This document shows positions 16,840 through 27,383 of a DNA stretch of 56,844 bases, in pieces. How positions within the stretch are numbered: the first letter of the stretch is position 1; each line of letters begins with the position of its first letter. The translations under genes and the position numbers were made by a program. The notes under the pieces were generated by a model. It searched no databases. It was not told the origin of the DNA and worked only from the letters and a program-made list of their open reading frames with translations. Source of the stretch: Thermovibrio sp. (GTDB lineage Bacteria; Aquificota; Aquificia; Desulfurobacteriales; Desulfurobacteriaceae); NCBI GenBank assembly GCA_015488335.1, contig WFNZ01000052.1:1-56844 (forward strand), given 5' to 3'.

Positions 16840-17617
16840 AGAAACCGATACGGTTATCCTTTTTGACCCGGAAAAAGGAAAAAAGTATTTCTTGAACCTT
16901 TCCCTTACCAAGGGGAAGTTCAACACGGAAAAGGGAGAGATTGATCTATCTCAACTTGTAGGAAAACCCTACGGTTCCGCCGTAAAAACCCACAAAGGGC
17001 ATACCTATCTTCTCCTGCCCTCTACACTTTACGAGTTCATAATGTTCAAGCTGAACCGTTTGACCCAGATCGTTTACCCAAAAGACGCTGCCTACATACT
17101 CTTAAGGCTTGACGTTAAGCCGGGAGACACGGTTGTTGAGAGTGGAATTGGAAGCGGAGCTCTCACTGCCGTTTTTGCCCAGGCTGTTGGTGAAGCGGGA
17201 AAGGTTATCAGCTATGAAAAGAGGGAGGAGTTCATAAAAAACGCCCTCTCAAACCTGCGGAAAGTTGGGCTTGATTCAAGGGTTGAGGTAAAACACAGGG
17301 ACATTTCAGAAGGGTTTGACGAGGAAGAGGAGGCAGATGCCCTCTTTTTGGATGTTAGGGAACCCTGGCTTTATTTAGATAAGGCCTACTCTGCCCTGAA
17401 GCCTGGTAGGTTTCTGGGGATTTTAGTTCCAACTGCCAATCAGGTCATAGAGACTCTTAAGGTTTTAGAAAGTATGCCGTTTATAGACTTAGAGGTTTCA
17501 GAGATTCTCCTGAGGAAGTATAAAACTGTTCCAGAAAGGTTCCGGCCTGAAGACAGGATGCCAGCCCATACAGCTTATCTTATATTTGCAAGAAAAATAC
17601 CGGAGGGGAACTTTTAA
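16826..17617 (+). CDS. trmI: tRNA (adenine-58-N1)-methyltransferase TrmI
   Basis: Makes m1A58 in the T-loop of tRNA using SAM. The 263-aa protein has the TrmI N-terminal beta domain, the entry motif PKDAAYILLRLDVKPGD, the SAM loop ESGIGSGALTAVFA near residue 110-125, YEKREEF, FLDVREPW near residue 183-190, and the C-terminal RPEDRMPAHTAYL. In thermophiles m1A58 works with s2T54 (made by TtuA, also encoded in this window) to rigidify tRNA. It overlaps the transglycosylase gene by 14 bases, and the next ATG follows its TAA directly. Confidence 0.93.
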   Translation: METVRETDTVILFDPEKGKKYFLNLSLTKGKFNTEKGEIDLSQLVGKPYGSAVKTHKGHTYLLLPSTLYEFIMFKLNRLTQIVYPKDAAYILLRLDVKPGDTVVESGIGSGALTAVFAQAVGEAGKVISYEKREEFIKNALSNLRKVGLDSRVEVKHRDISEGFDEEEEADALFLDVREPWLYLDKAYSALKPGRFLGILVPTANQVIETLKVLESMPFIDLEVSEILLRKYKTVPERFRPEDRMPAHTAYLIFARKIPEGNF

Positions 17618-18235
17618 ATGGGAGGGCTTGAAATACTAACCAAGTCGGGGATTGTTGGCTATACCATATTTGCCCTTTCAGTTTTTGCACTGGCAGTGGT
17701 TATAGAGAAACTTTTAACACTCAGAGTGGGAAAGCTTATTCCTAAGGAAGACCTCAAACTTCTCCTTGACTTTCTCAGACAGGGAAACGTTGGAGATGCC
17801 GTTGAGCTCTGTAAGAGGAGGAAGAGTTTCCTCTCTCTCATTGTTCTTGATACTCTGAGGAACCTTGGGGAGCCGACCAAGGAGAACTTCCTCAACGCCT
17901 TTGAAGTAAGTGCCAGAAGGCGGTTTACTGAGCTTGAAAGGGGAATGGTTCTCCTTGCAACAACTGCCGCAATCTCCCCCCTTTTGGGTCTTCTTGGAAC
18001 TGTTCTTGGAATGGTAAAGATATTTGGGGTTTTAACTGGAGGAGGAGCTATAGGGAGCCCCCAGCAGCTCTCTGCCGGTGTGGCAGAAGCCCTTTTAACA
18101 ACTATTCTGGGTCTTATTGTGGCAATTCCCGCTGTTGTCATGTTCAACTTCTTCAATAAAAAGCTTGACAAGATAGCAGCTGAAGTTGAAGCTGCAGGTG
18201 TCCTTCTTGCCAACAACTTTAAGGGGCTCAAGTAG
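17618..18235 (+). CDS. MotA/TolQ/ExbB-type proton channel protein
   Basis: An inner-membrane proton-channel subunit of the ExbB/TolQ family, 205 aa. Three membrane helices are visible: about 12-30, 105-130 and 150-175. They include the family stretch TTAAISPLLGLLGTVLGMVKIF and the G..EALLTT.LGL..AIPA..M.N.F segment. A large cytoplasmic loop lies between helices 1 and 2. The normal partner (ExbD/TolR) is not adjacent: the next gene is exonuclease III. The partner must be encoded elsewhere, or the order differs in this lineage. ATG follows directly after the trmI stop. Whether it energises TonB-type uptake or Tol envelope work is unresolved. Confidence 0.88.
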   Translation: MGGLEILTKSGIVGYTIFALSVFALAVVIEKLLTLRVGKLIPKEDLKLLLDFLRQGNVGDAVELCKRRKSFLSLIVLDTLRNLGEPTKENFLNAFEVSARRRFTELERGMVLLATTAAISPLLGLLGTVLGMVKIFGVLTGGGAIGSPQQLSAGVAEALLTTILGLIVAIPAVVMFNFFNKKLDKIAAEVEAAGVLLANNFKGLK

Positions 18236-19011
18236 TGAGGGTAGCAACCTGGAACGTTAACTCTATAAGGGTTCGCCTTTCATTAGTTCTTAACTGGCTT
18301 GAAGAGACAGAAACAGACGTTCTGGGAATGCAGGAGATTAAGGTTGAGGAGGACCTCTACCCCTACTCATCTTTCAAGGAGACCGGATATACCTGCGAAG
18401 CCCACGGACAGAAAGCCTACAACGGCGTTGCAGTCTGCTCTAAGAGAGCTCTCCAGAAAGTAGTTAAAGGGTGGCCCGACGGCGAGGAAGATGAGAAAAG
18501 GATAATTACAGCTTACTTCAAGGATTTCACACTTGTTAATGTCTACGTTCCAAGAGGAGGTGAGAGGGGAACGGAGAGGCACGCCTATAAGATCTACTTC
18601 CTCACAAAGCTAAAAGTTTTCCTTACAGAGAACTTCTCCCCCTCAGATCCCTTAATTGTTTTGGGGGACTTCAACGTTGCCCGTTCGGAAATAGATGTTT
18701 ACGACCCGGACATCTGGAAAGGAAGGCCGGGGTTTATGGACGACGAGAGGGAAGCACTTGAGGAATTACTCTCCTTTGGGCTTTATGACCTTTTCAGGGA
18801 GAAGAACCCTCAGCTACAGAAGTTCAGCTGGTTTGACATAGAGACCGGTGCTTTCTCAAGACACAGGGGATTGAGGATAGACTACATCTTTGCCACAAAA
18901 CCTCTGCTTGATGCCTGTTTAAAGTGCGATATTGATTACAACGCCAGGAAGAAGAGAGATAATCTATTACCTTCAGACCACGCTCCTGTTTACGCTGAGT
19001 TCAGAATTTAG
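18235..19011 (+). CDS. xth: Exonuclease III (AP endonuclease)
   Basis: Mg-dependent AP endonuclease and 3'-5' exonuclease in base excision repair. The 258-aa protein opens RVATWNVNSIRVRL and has the catalytic Glu in GMQEIKVE, the central GDFNVAR motif, IDYIFATKPL, and the C-terminal SDHAPVYAEF. GTG start at 18235 overlaps the last base of the preceding gene's TAG. Together with the UDG and nth genes at 38.5-39.8 kb it gives a nearly complete base excision repair set. Its stop codon overlaps the stop of the convergent small gene by 2 bases (4 bases including codon edges). Confidence 0.94.
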   Translation: MRVATWNVNSIRVRLSLVLNWLEETETDVLGMQEIKVEEDLYPYSSFKETGYTCEAHGQKAYNGVAVCSKRALQKVVKGWPDGEEDEKRIITAYFKDFTLVNVYVPRGGERGTERHAYKIYFLTKLKVFLTENFSPSDPLIVLGDFNVARSEIDVYDPDIWKGRPGFMDDEREALEELLSFGLYDLFREKNPQLQKFSWFDIETGAFSRHRGLRIDYIFATKPLLDACLKCDIDYNARKKRDNLLPSDHAPVYAEFRI

Positions 19012-19292
19012 GCGTATACGCTGATGGAGCTCCCACCGCCTACGTTCTGATTCAGGGAGTTTATCAGAGTCATTATTGTCTGATACATAACTTCCTGAGC
19101 CTTAGACATTGCGAAAAGCCCTCTTATCTCGCTTAGAGCTCTCTTCCTCATCTCCTCAGGCATCTTCCCAAGGAGTGAGATTACCTGTTTCATCTGGTCT
19201 TCAGGTAGCCGTTTTAAAAAGTTCAGCTGGCCGGAAGACTGGAAGTTCGGGTAGAATAAAGAGTATCCGTAGTTTCCTACCTTTCCTATCAC
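19008..19292 (-). CDS. Small uncharacterised protein (94 aa)
   Basis: I do not recognise this gene. The 94-residue product begins VIGKVGNYGYSLFYPNF and has a central helical segment with RLPEDQMKQVISLLGKMPEE. It ends in an amphipathic helix and a tail NQNVGGGSSISVYA. No cysteine, signal peptide or membrane helix is present. The start is GTG at 19292 with AGAGGAAATT upstream, and a reasonable promoter lies 31-59 bases upstream (19323-19351). The tail and the M/Q-rich helix faintly recall short motility-associated proteins, but that is not evidence. It ends tail-to-tail with exonuclease III. Codon usage resembles its neighbours. Confidence 0.6.
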   Translation of the reverse strand: MIGKVGNYGYSLFYPNFQSSGQLNFLKRLPEDQMKQVISLLGKMPEEMRKRALSEIRGLFAMSKAQEVMYQTIMTLINSLNQNVGGGSSISVYA

Positions 19293-19322
19293 AATTTCCT
19301 CTGAAATCGGTTTACATTATTT

Positions 19323-19351
19323 ATTATCGTCAAATCCTGCAAAACTTTGAA
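19323..19351 (-). promoter_or_regulatory. Candidate sigma-70-type promoter for the 94-aa gene
   Basis: On the minus strand, TTCAAA (complement of 19346-19351) and GATAAT (complement of 19323-19328) are separated by exactly 17 bases. The -10 matches 5 of 6 consensus bases and the -35 4 of 6. The -10 is 30 bases before the GTG. The same 100-base gap must also carry the dapD promoter, which I cannot place confidently. Confidence 0.4.
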
Positions 19352-19392
19352 TTTTGTAAGATATTCCCCACAAATTTCAGGGAGGTTCTGTA

Positions 19393-20211
19393 ATGGAACA
19401 GCTCAAGAAAATGATAGAGGAAGCGTGGGAGAACAGGGAGCTCCTCAAGGATGAGAAATATAAGGAAGCCGTAAGGGAAGTTATTGATCTCCTTGATAAG
19501 GGAAAGGTCAGGGTTGCAGAGAGGATAAGCGTTGGAAACTGGAAGGTCAACGACTGGGTCAAGAAGGCCATTCTCCTCTTTTTCCCCATTTCAGAGATGA
19601 AGGTTATGGAAGTTGGACCCTTTGAATACTACGACAAGATACCCCTCAAGAAGGGCTGGGACAAGCTTGGCGTAAGGGTTGTTCCCCCTGCAACTGCCCG
19701 CTACGGCTCATTTATAGAGAGCGGCGCAATTCTCATGCCTTCTTATGTCAACATCGGTGCATACGTTGGCTCCGGAACGATGGTTGACACGTGGGCAACG
19801 GTCGGCTCATGTGCACAGATTGGGAGAAACGTTCACCTCTCCGGTGGAGTTGGAATAGGTGGAGTCCTTGAGCCACCAAACGCAACTCCTGTAATCATTG
19901 AAGACAACTGCTTCATAGGTTCAAGGTGCATCATCGTTGAGGGAGCAATCATTGAGGAAGAAGCCGTTTTAGGTGCAGGTGTTGTAATAACTGCCTCAAC
20001 TCGCATTATTGACGTTACCGGAGATGAACCTGTTGAGTACAGGGGAAGGGTTCCTGCAAGGAGCGTTGTGATTCCCGGAACGAGGGTTAAGAAGTTCCCC
20101 GCCGGCGAATACCACATCCCCTGTGCCCTCATTATCGGAAAGAGGAAGGAGTCAACGGATAAGAAAACATCACTGAACGAAGTTCTTAGGGAATTTAACG
20201 TTCCCGTTTAA
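19393..20211 (+). CDS. dapD: 2,3,4,5-tetrahydropyridine-2,6-dicarboxylate N-succinyltransferase
   Basis: Transfers succinyl from succinyl-CoA to tetrahydrodipicolinate in the lysine/diaminopimelate pathway. The 272-aa protein has the helical N-terminus, ARYGSFIESGAILMPSYVN, the left-handed beta-helix hexapeptide repeats from about residue 100 to 210 (NIGAYVGSGTMVDTWATVGS, GGVLEPPNA), and the C-terminal AGEYHIPCALIIGKR. This shows that the succinylase branch is used, and fits lysA and dapF in this window. ATG with GGGAGG upstream. It is followed after 10 bases by metG. Confidence 0.95.
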   Translation: MEQLKKMIEEAWENRELLKDEKYKEAVREVIDLLDKGKVRVAERISVGNWKVNDWVKKAILLFFPISEMKVMEVGPFEYYDKIPLKKGWDKLGVRVVPPATARYGSFIESGAILMPSYVNIGAYVGSGTMVDTWATVGSCAQIGRNVHLSGGVGIGGVLEPPNATPVIIEDNCFIGSRCIIVEGAIIEEEAVLGAGVVITASTRIIDVTGDEPVEYRGRVPARSVVIPGTRVKKFPAGEYHIPCALIIGKRKESTDKKTSLNEVLREFNVPV

Positions 20212-20221
20212 GGAGGAAGCC

Positions 20222-21799
20222 TTGAGCAGCAAGTTCTACGTAACAACGCCAATTTACTACGTTAACGATAAGCCCCACTTGGGCCACGCCTACACAACAA
20301 CAGCTGCAGATGTTGTTGCCCGTTTCAACAGGTTTTTAGGTAAAGACGTTTTCTTCCTCACGGGAACTGACGAGCACGGCCAGAAGATACAGCAGGCGGC
20401 CGAAAAGAGGGGAATGTCTCCAAAGGAGTTCGTTGACTCTTTAGTTCCCGTCTTTAAGGAGCTCTGGAAGAAGTTAAACATCTCCTACGACCACTTCATA
20501 AGGACGACAGACCCATACCACGTAAAGGCTGTTCAGCACATTTTTATGGAGTGCTACAAAAAGGGAGATATCTACTTAGGGGAGTATGAAGGCTGGTACT
20601 GTATTCCCTGTGAGACCTACTACACGGAAAAAGACCTGTTAGAGGGGAAGCTCTGCCCCGCCTGTAAGAGGGAAGTTGTAAGGGTTAAGGAGGAGAGCTA
20701 CTTCTTTAGGCTCAGCAAATATCAGGACAAACTCTTAGAGCTCTACGAGAAGAACCCCGACTTCATAGCTCCAGAGTTCAGAAGGAACGAGGTTATAAAC
20801 TTTGTTAAGCAGGGTCTTAAAGACCTTTCCATCTCAAGGACCAGCTTTACCTGGGGAATTCCCGTTCCCATAAACGAAAAGCACGTTATTTACGTCTGGT
20901 TTGACGCCCTTACAAACTACCTCTCAGCCATAGGTTACCCTGAAGATACAGAGAGGTTCAACCGCTACTGGCCTGCAGACCTACACCTGGTTGGAAAAGA
21001 TATTCTCCGTTTCCACGCCGTTTACTGGCCTGCCTTCCTCATGTCTGCCGGTCTTCCCGTTCCCAAGAGGGTCTTTGCCCACGGCTGGTGGACTGTTGAA
21101 GGAGAGAAAATGAGTAAATCTAAAGGAAACGTTATTGACCCGTTTGAGATCGTAGAAAAGTTCGGAGTAGATCAGGTCAGGTTTTTCCTCTTCAGGGAGG
21201 TTTCTTTCGGTTTGGATGGAGACTTCTCCTATGAAAAGCTCGTTGCCAGGATAAACGGAGAGCTTGCAAACGACCTTGGGAACCTGTTTAACAGAACCCT
21301 CTCAATGTTGAGGAAATATCGGAAGAGCGTTGTTCCAGAGCCGAAAGGTGTTGAGGAGGAGCTTGACGTAAAGCTGAAAAACAAGGCCCTTGCAACTCTT
21401 GAGAGTTTAAAGGAGCTCATCCCAAAGGCCGAGCTTACAAAGGCTTTAGATGAAATCTGGCAGTTTGTCGGGTTCGTCAACTACTACATAGACAGGAGAG
21501 CTCCCTGGAGCCTCAACAAAGAGGGAAAAGAGGAGCTTGATAGAGTCCTCTACAACATGGTTGAGTCTTTAAGATTCATAACAGCTTTTGTTTACCCCTA
21601 CATGCCTGAATCTGCCCAGAAGATGGCAGACCTGTTAAGGCTCGGTAGAAAAGTTGAGGATTTACGCTCATCTGAGTTTGAGGAGTGGGGAGGGATAGAG
21701 CCCGGAAAAGAGGTTGAAAAGGGAGGGATTCTCTTCCCGAGAATTGAGTATGATAAAGAGACGGGAGAGGTTCGCCTGGCAAAGACGAAGAAAGGTTAA
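20222..21799 (+). CDS. metG: Methionyl-tRNA synthetase
   Basis: Charges initiator and elongator tRNA-Met. The 525-aa class I enzyme begins SSKFYVTTPIYYVNDKPHLGHAYTT with HLGH as HIGH, has FLTGTDEHGQKIQQAA, a four-cysteine zinc knuckle (CIPC...CPAC, about residues 127-148), FDALTNYLSAIGYPED, and KMSKSKGNVIDP near residue 295. There is no C-terminal EMAP/Trbp111 tRNA-binding domain, so it ends shortly after the anticodon-binding domain; many bacteria encode that domain separately. TTG start at 20222 with AGGAGG five bases upstream. The broken MNT-HepT genes begin 7 bases after its stop. Confidence 0.95.
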   Translation: MSSKFYVTTPIYYVNDKPHLGHAYTTTAADVVARFNRFLGKDVFFLTGTDEHGQKIQQAAEKRGMSPKEFVDSLVPVFKELWKKLNISYDHFIRTTDPYHVKAVQHIFMECYKKGDIYLGEYEGWYCIPCETYYTEKDLLEGKLCPACKREVVRVKEESYFFRLSKYQDKLLELYEKNPDFIAPEFRRNEVINFVKQGLKDLSISRTSFTWGIPVPINEKHVIYVWFDALTNYLSAIGYPEDTERFNRYWPADLHLVGKDILRFHAVYWPAFLMSAGLPVPKRVFAHGWWTVEGEKMSKSKGNVIDPFEIVEKFGVDQVRFFLFREVSFGLDGDFSYEKLVARINGELANDLGNLFNRTLSMLRKYRKSVVPEPKGVEEELDVKLKNKALATLESLKELIPKAELTKALDEIWQFVGFVNYYIDRRAPWSLNKEGKEELDRVLYNMVESLRFITAFVYPYMPESAQKMADLLRLGRKVEDLRSSEFEEWGGIEPGKEVEKGGILFPRIEYDKETGEVRLAKTKKG

Positions 21800-21805
21800 A
21801 CTTAG

Positions 21806-22264
21806 ATAAGGAAATACACGAAAGAGGACTACATAGAACTCATCGGGAGGGCTCTTGAGGGAGCTCTCCCCCCAAACTCCTTAATAATCTTCTTCGGCTC
21901 TATTCTCACAGACCGGTTTTCCAGAACTTCAGATGTTGACGTTGCCATCTACTCTCCGGGTCTTTCAGATTCTGAGTTCTTAAAGCTCTACGATGTAGTT
22001 GAAGAACTCCCCATTCTAAGGGATGTTGATATAGTTAACCTTGAGACCGTTTGAAATCCTGAGCTCTTGAGGAAAGTCCTTGAGGAGGGGCTCTTTTGGA
22101 AAAGAGACGAAGGGCTTGTGAGAGATTTGAGAGAGCGTTTAAAAAGGAATGAGCTTGTTCACGCCTACGATGAGGAGAGGGCAAGAGAGATTTTTGGTGA
22201 GTTAAAAAACCCGGAAATTTCGGAAACTTTTTCTGAAGTTTTAAAGGGGATAAAGGGGGACTGA
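21806..22264 (+). pseudogene. Degraded MNT-HepT (nucleotidyltransferase-HEPN) toxin-antitoxin relic
   Basis: One reading frame holds remains of both halves of a MntA-HepT module. Upstream part: FFGSILTDRFSRTSDVDVAIY, matching the minimal nucleotidyltransferase GSX10DXD motif, then DVDIVNLETV, a TGA stop (22052-22054), and NPELLRKVLEEGLFWKRD in the same frame. Downstream, RNELVHAY matches the HepT RX4HXY toxin motif, followed by DEERAREIF. Only about 50 residues of the HEPN domain remain; its first helices are gone. No ATG, GTG or TTG lies between the in-frame TAG (21803) and the MNT motif; an ATA at 21806 sits where a start would be expected. Lesions: lost start, in-frame TGA, internal deletion. 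A downstream TTG (22067) could still give a 65-aa peptide. Confidence 0.8.
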
Positions 22265-22268
22265 CCCC

Positions 22269-22270
<2 letters not shown>
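22254..22270 (-). terminator. Short GC hairpin at a convergent junction
   Basis: AGGGGG (22254-22259) and CCCCCT (22265-22270) pair perfectly around a 5-base loop that contains the relic's TGA. The ahcY stop starts at 22269-22271. On the minus strand the stem is followed by TTATCCCCTTTAAAAC, a modest T-tract, so it is most useful to the ahcY transcript. Six base pairs is short for a terminator at high temperature, hence the moderate confidence. Confidence 0.45.
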
Positions 22271-24530
<2,260 letters not shown>

Positions 24531-24534
<4 letters not shown>

Positions 24535-25070
24535 TTCCCGGCCTGCTGGTTGTAGAGTTTGATTATGGTTTCTGTAAGGTCATACTTCGGAGAGGCTGCA
24601 ATTATCCCGGCCTCTCTTGCGTCAACTATCATCGGGATGTTCTTCTCCTTCTGGTAGTTCTGAATCAGCTTAACAACCTCTTTAATGAGCTCCATCGTGT
24701 ATTTCTTCTCAAGGTTCATAACCTCAATCTGGGCGTCCTGCTGGTAGCGCTGCAAGTCCCTTATCTTCTGCTGGAGCTGGTCTTCAAGCTTGCTCTTCTC
24801 CTGTTTACTGATTACGGGGCTCTGGAGCTTCTGCTTGATCTGTTCAATTTCCTTCTTCATCTGTTCAATCTTCTTCTTAGCCTGAGAGATTTTATTCTCT
24901 ATCAGAGTTTTGGCCTGCTTTCCCTTTACAGACTCGTTTATTATCTTCTGCATATCAACGTAGTAAACTGCAAAGGTCTGCTGGCTCTTCTTCTCAGCAG
25001 AGAAGGATGGAGTTGAAACTCCCGTTATCAACGCTGCTGAGATAACTGCTCCGATTAGTGCTTTTCTCAT
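24531..25070 (-). CDS. Skp/OmpH-family periplasmic chaperone
   Basis: Periplasmic holdase that escorts outer-membrane proteins to the BAM complex. The 179-aa precursor has a signal peptide (MRKALIGAVISAALITGV, then cleavage near the FSAEKK region), the VYYVDMQKIINES start of the mature domain, a long K/Q/E-rich coiled coil (about residues 55-125), and the C-terminal MIVDAREAGIIAASPKYDLTE segment. It sits between bamA and lpxD, the classic arrangement. ATG with GGAGG upstream (AACGGAGGTTTAAATG). Confidence 0.92.
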
Positions 25071-25087
25071 TTAAACCTCCGTTTTGC

Positions 25088-27370
25088 TTAGAAATAGCTT
25101 CCCATTCCAAAGTGCCACTCAGAGGAGCTCTCCCCCGTTCTCCTGTCAAGCTTCCAGCCAAGGTCTAACCTAATGGGCCCCATGGGAGTTAGAACCCTTA
25201 ATCCTATACCTGCAGACTTTCTCATATCTCCTAACTTATACTCGTCCCACCAGCCGCCACCGATGTCTAAGAAGCCGATAAGCCTCAGCATCCTGTTGAC
25301 GTCGTATCCCAGCTCAAAGTTAAATACAAGCTCCCTGTTGGCACCTTCAGGATCGCCGTTTTTATCCTTAGGTCCGGCTTCACCCCACTTGAATCCCCTT
25401 ACTGTTGTATCGCCGCCAACGTAGAACCTGTAGTCTATCGGCAGTCTGCTTGTGTTTCCGAATGCGTCTGCATATCCAATTTTTGCGTGAACGGAGGCGA
25501 TAAACGGCAGCTCAATGTCTATAGGCAGGTCGTTAAAGTTGAAGTAGTAGGCATACTCTCCAATTACCTTATAGAAGTCCTTATCGCCACCGAAGAAGTT
25601 TCCTGCAACCTGAGTTGTTACCTTGAAGTAGTCTCCCTTATGGGGAAGGAACCTGTTGTCCCTTAAGTCCCTTGAAATGAAACCTGTAACCATTCCAATT
25701 GTTTCAGTTCCTTCTTCCTCTTTAACGATATCTGGAGCGTCTTCGTCAATGTCTGTTATCTTGTCCCTCTCTATCAGGTATCCAGCTCCAACCTTCCAGT
25801 CTTCCCAGAGCCTTCTTGAGACGAGGGTTGAGAAACCGGTCTTCTTGCTGGTGTAGGTGAAGTACTCATACCTGTTGTGGTAGAGGCTGAGTGATAATGT
25901 TTGAGGTTTGTCAAGCCACCACCTGTGGTTGTAGTTGATAAAGAAGTCTAAAACTCTTGAACCAAACTGCAGGTTAACAGAACCTGAATCCCCGGTTCCA
26001 AAAAGATTACCTTTTGAAACGCTTAACATTCCCACCAGCTTTGAAACGGAGCTATAACCAGCACCGACAGAGAATACTCCGGTGAGCCTCTCTTTAACGT
26101 TTACGTCAACGTCAACCTTGTTTGTTCCTTCAACAACTTTTGGTTTTACGTCAACGTTCTCAAAGTATCCTGTGTTGAAGAGTCTCCTTATGGATCTTTC
26201 AAGGCGGACTGTGTTGAAAATCCCCGTCTCATAGAGGTCAAGTTCACGCCTTATGGTTCTATCTCTTGTTGAAATGTTCCCGTTTATCCTTATCCAGCGA
26301 ACGTATGCCCTTTCTCCCTCGTATATGTGGAAGATTATGTCGGCAGTGTGGGTTTCAGGGTGTATTTTTACCTCTGGAACTGCGTTAGCAAATATAAACC
26401 CTAACTCTCCGTACTTCCTGATGATTTTCCTGGCCAGTTCGTCAACCAGTTTCTGGTTGAACCTTTTTCCAGATCTTAATTTCTTCTCAAGCTTCAGGAA
26501 ATCTTTTGAGCTGAAGAGTCTATTTCCTACGAACTCAATTTTTCCAAACCTGTAAGGTTTACCCTCTTTAATAATTCTATAAACTACTCTGTAGCAGGAA
26601 TTTCTCTCAAGTTCAACTTCTGGTTGGCCTACAACAACGTCTAAGTAACCCCTTTCTTTGTAGAGCTCCTCAATCCTCTTTACGTCTTCCTCTAAGTTTT
26701 CTTGGGAAAGTGGAGCGCTGAACCTGAGGTGGAATATTGATTTTGGTTTTGTTATCAGTACATCTTTTATGTCTCCGGAGCTTATAGCTCTGTTCCCCTT
26801 TACTTCAACGTCGCAAACTTCTGCTTTCTTACCCTCGTTTATTACGAAGGTAACTACTGCTCTTGTAGGTGATATCCTGTCTATTGTGTAGTAAACCTTT
26901 GTTCCCGGGTATCCCTTTTTGGCATAGAGTTCTTCTATTTTCCTGACAAGTGTATCTAAGTACTTGTAGTCAAGTGGTTTTTGGAGTTTTGTCTCTTTTC
27001 CCTCTTCTGTTACTAATCCCAACTCCTCTTTGAGTTTTTTAGATGAAATTTTTGAATTTCCCTTAAAAACAACGTCTGTTATTATCGGTTTTTCTTTAAC
27101 GAAGTACCTTAGAATAACTCCGTTTTTTCCCTCTTTTGCATCAACAGAGATATTTTCAAAGTAGCCCAGTTTAAACAAACGTTTAATGTCCTGTGCAACT
27201 AACTTGGGTGAGAAGGGTTTTCCCGGTTTTTCAGATATGTAGTAGAGAATAGTGCTTGTTGGAACACTTTCATTTCCGATTACTATCACTTTTTCTACTT
27301 TTTCTTCAGCACCGTAGGAAAACTGAAATAGAGAAAACAGTAACAACAGGGTCAAGAGGACACTTCTCAT
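25088..27370 (-). CDS. bamA: Outer-membrane assembly factor BamA
   Basis: Central Omp85 protein of the BAM machine that inserts beta-barrels. The 760-aa form starts with a signal peptide (MRSVLLTLLLLFSLFQFSYG). Five POTRA domains follow over about residues 25-420 (for example KVIVIGNESVPTSTI, ITDVVFKGNSKISSKKL, EVKGNRAISSGDI, GKIEFVGNRLFSSKDF, RWIRINGNISTRDRT), then a 16-stranded barrel containing FYVGGDTTVRGF (the VRGF lid motif) and a terminal aromatic strand ending GMGSYF. I chose the ATG at 27370 (GGGGGAAG upstream). The longer frame to 27463 overlaps the histidine kinase and would bury the signal peptide. Confidence 0.95.
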   Translation of the reverse strand: MRSVLLTLLLLFSLFQFSYGAEEKVEKVIVIGNESVPTSTILYYISEKPGKPFSPKLVAQDIKRLFKLGYFENISVDAKEGKNGVILRYFVKEKPIITDVVFKGNSKISSKKLKEELGLVTEEGKETKLQKPLDYKYLDTLVRKIEELYAKKGYPGTKVYYTIDRISPTRAVVTFVINEGKKAEVCDVEVKGNRAISSGDIKDVLITKPKSIFHLRFSAPLSQENLEEDVKRIEELYKERGYLDVVVGQPEVELERNSCYRVVYRIIKEGKPYRFGKIEFVGNRLFSSKDFLKLEKKLRSGKRFNQKLVDELARKIIRKYGELGFIFANAVPEVKIHPETHTADIIFHIYEGERAYVRWIRINGNISTRDRTIRRELDLYETGIFNTVRLERSIRRLFNTGYFENVDVKPKVVEGTNKVDVDVNVKERLTGVFSVGAGYSSVSKLVGMLSVSKGNLFGTGDSGSVNLQFGSRVLDFFINYNHRWWLDKPQTLSLSLYHNRYEYFTYTSKKTGFSTLVSRRLWEDWKVGAGYLIERDKITDIDEDAPDIVKEEEGTETIGMVTGFISRDLRDNRFLPHKGDYFKVTTQVAGNFFGGDKDFYKVIGEYAYYFNFNDLPIDIELPFIASVHAKIGYADAFGNTSRLPIDYRFYVGGDTTVRGFKWGEAGPKDKNGDPEGANRELVFNFELGYDVNRMLRLIGFLDIGGGWWDEYKLGDMRKSAGIGLRVLTPMGPIRLDLGWKLDRRTGESSSEWHFGMGSYF

Positions 27371-27383
27371 TCTTCCCCCAGTT

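Noticed and set aside
17659-18231. A 190-codon minus-strand open frame within the ExbB-like gene
   Set aside because: Fully antisense to a gene with clear membrane helices and family motifs; no independent support.
22052-22054. In-frame TGA in the MNT-HepT region read as selenocysteine
   Set aside because: The position is not a redox or catalytic site in the family, I see no convincing hairpin immediately downstream, and the frame also lacks any usual start codon and most of the HEPN domain. Decay explains all three.
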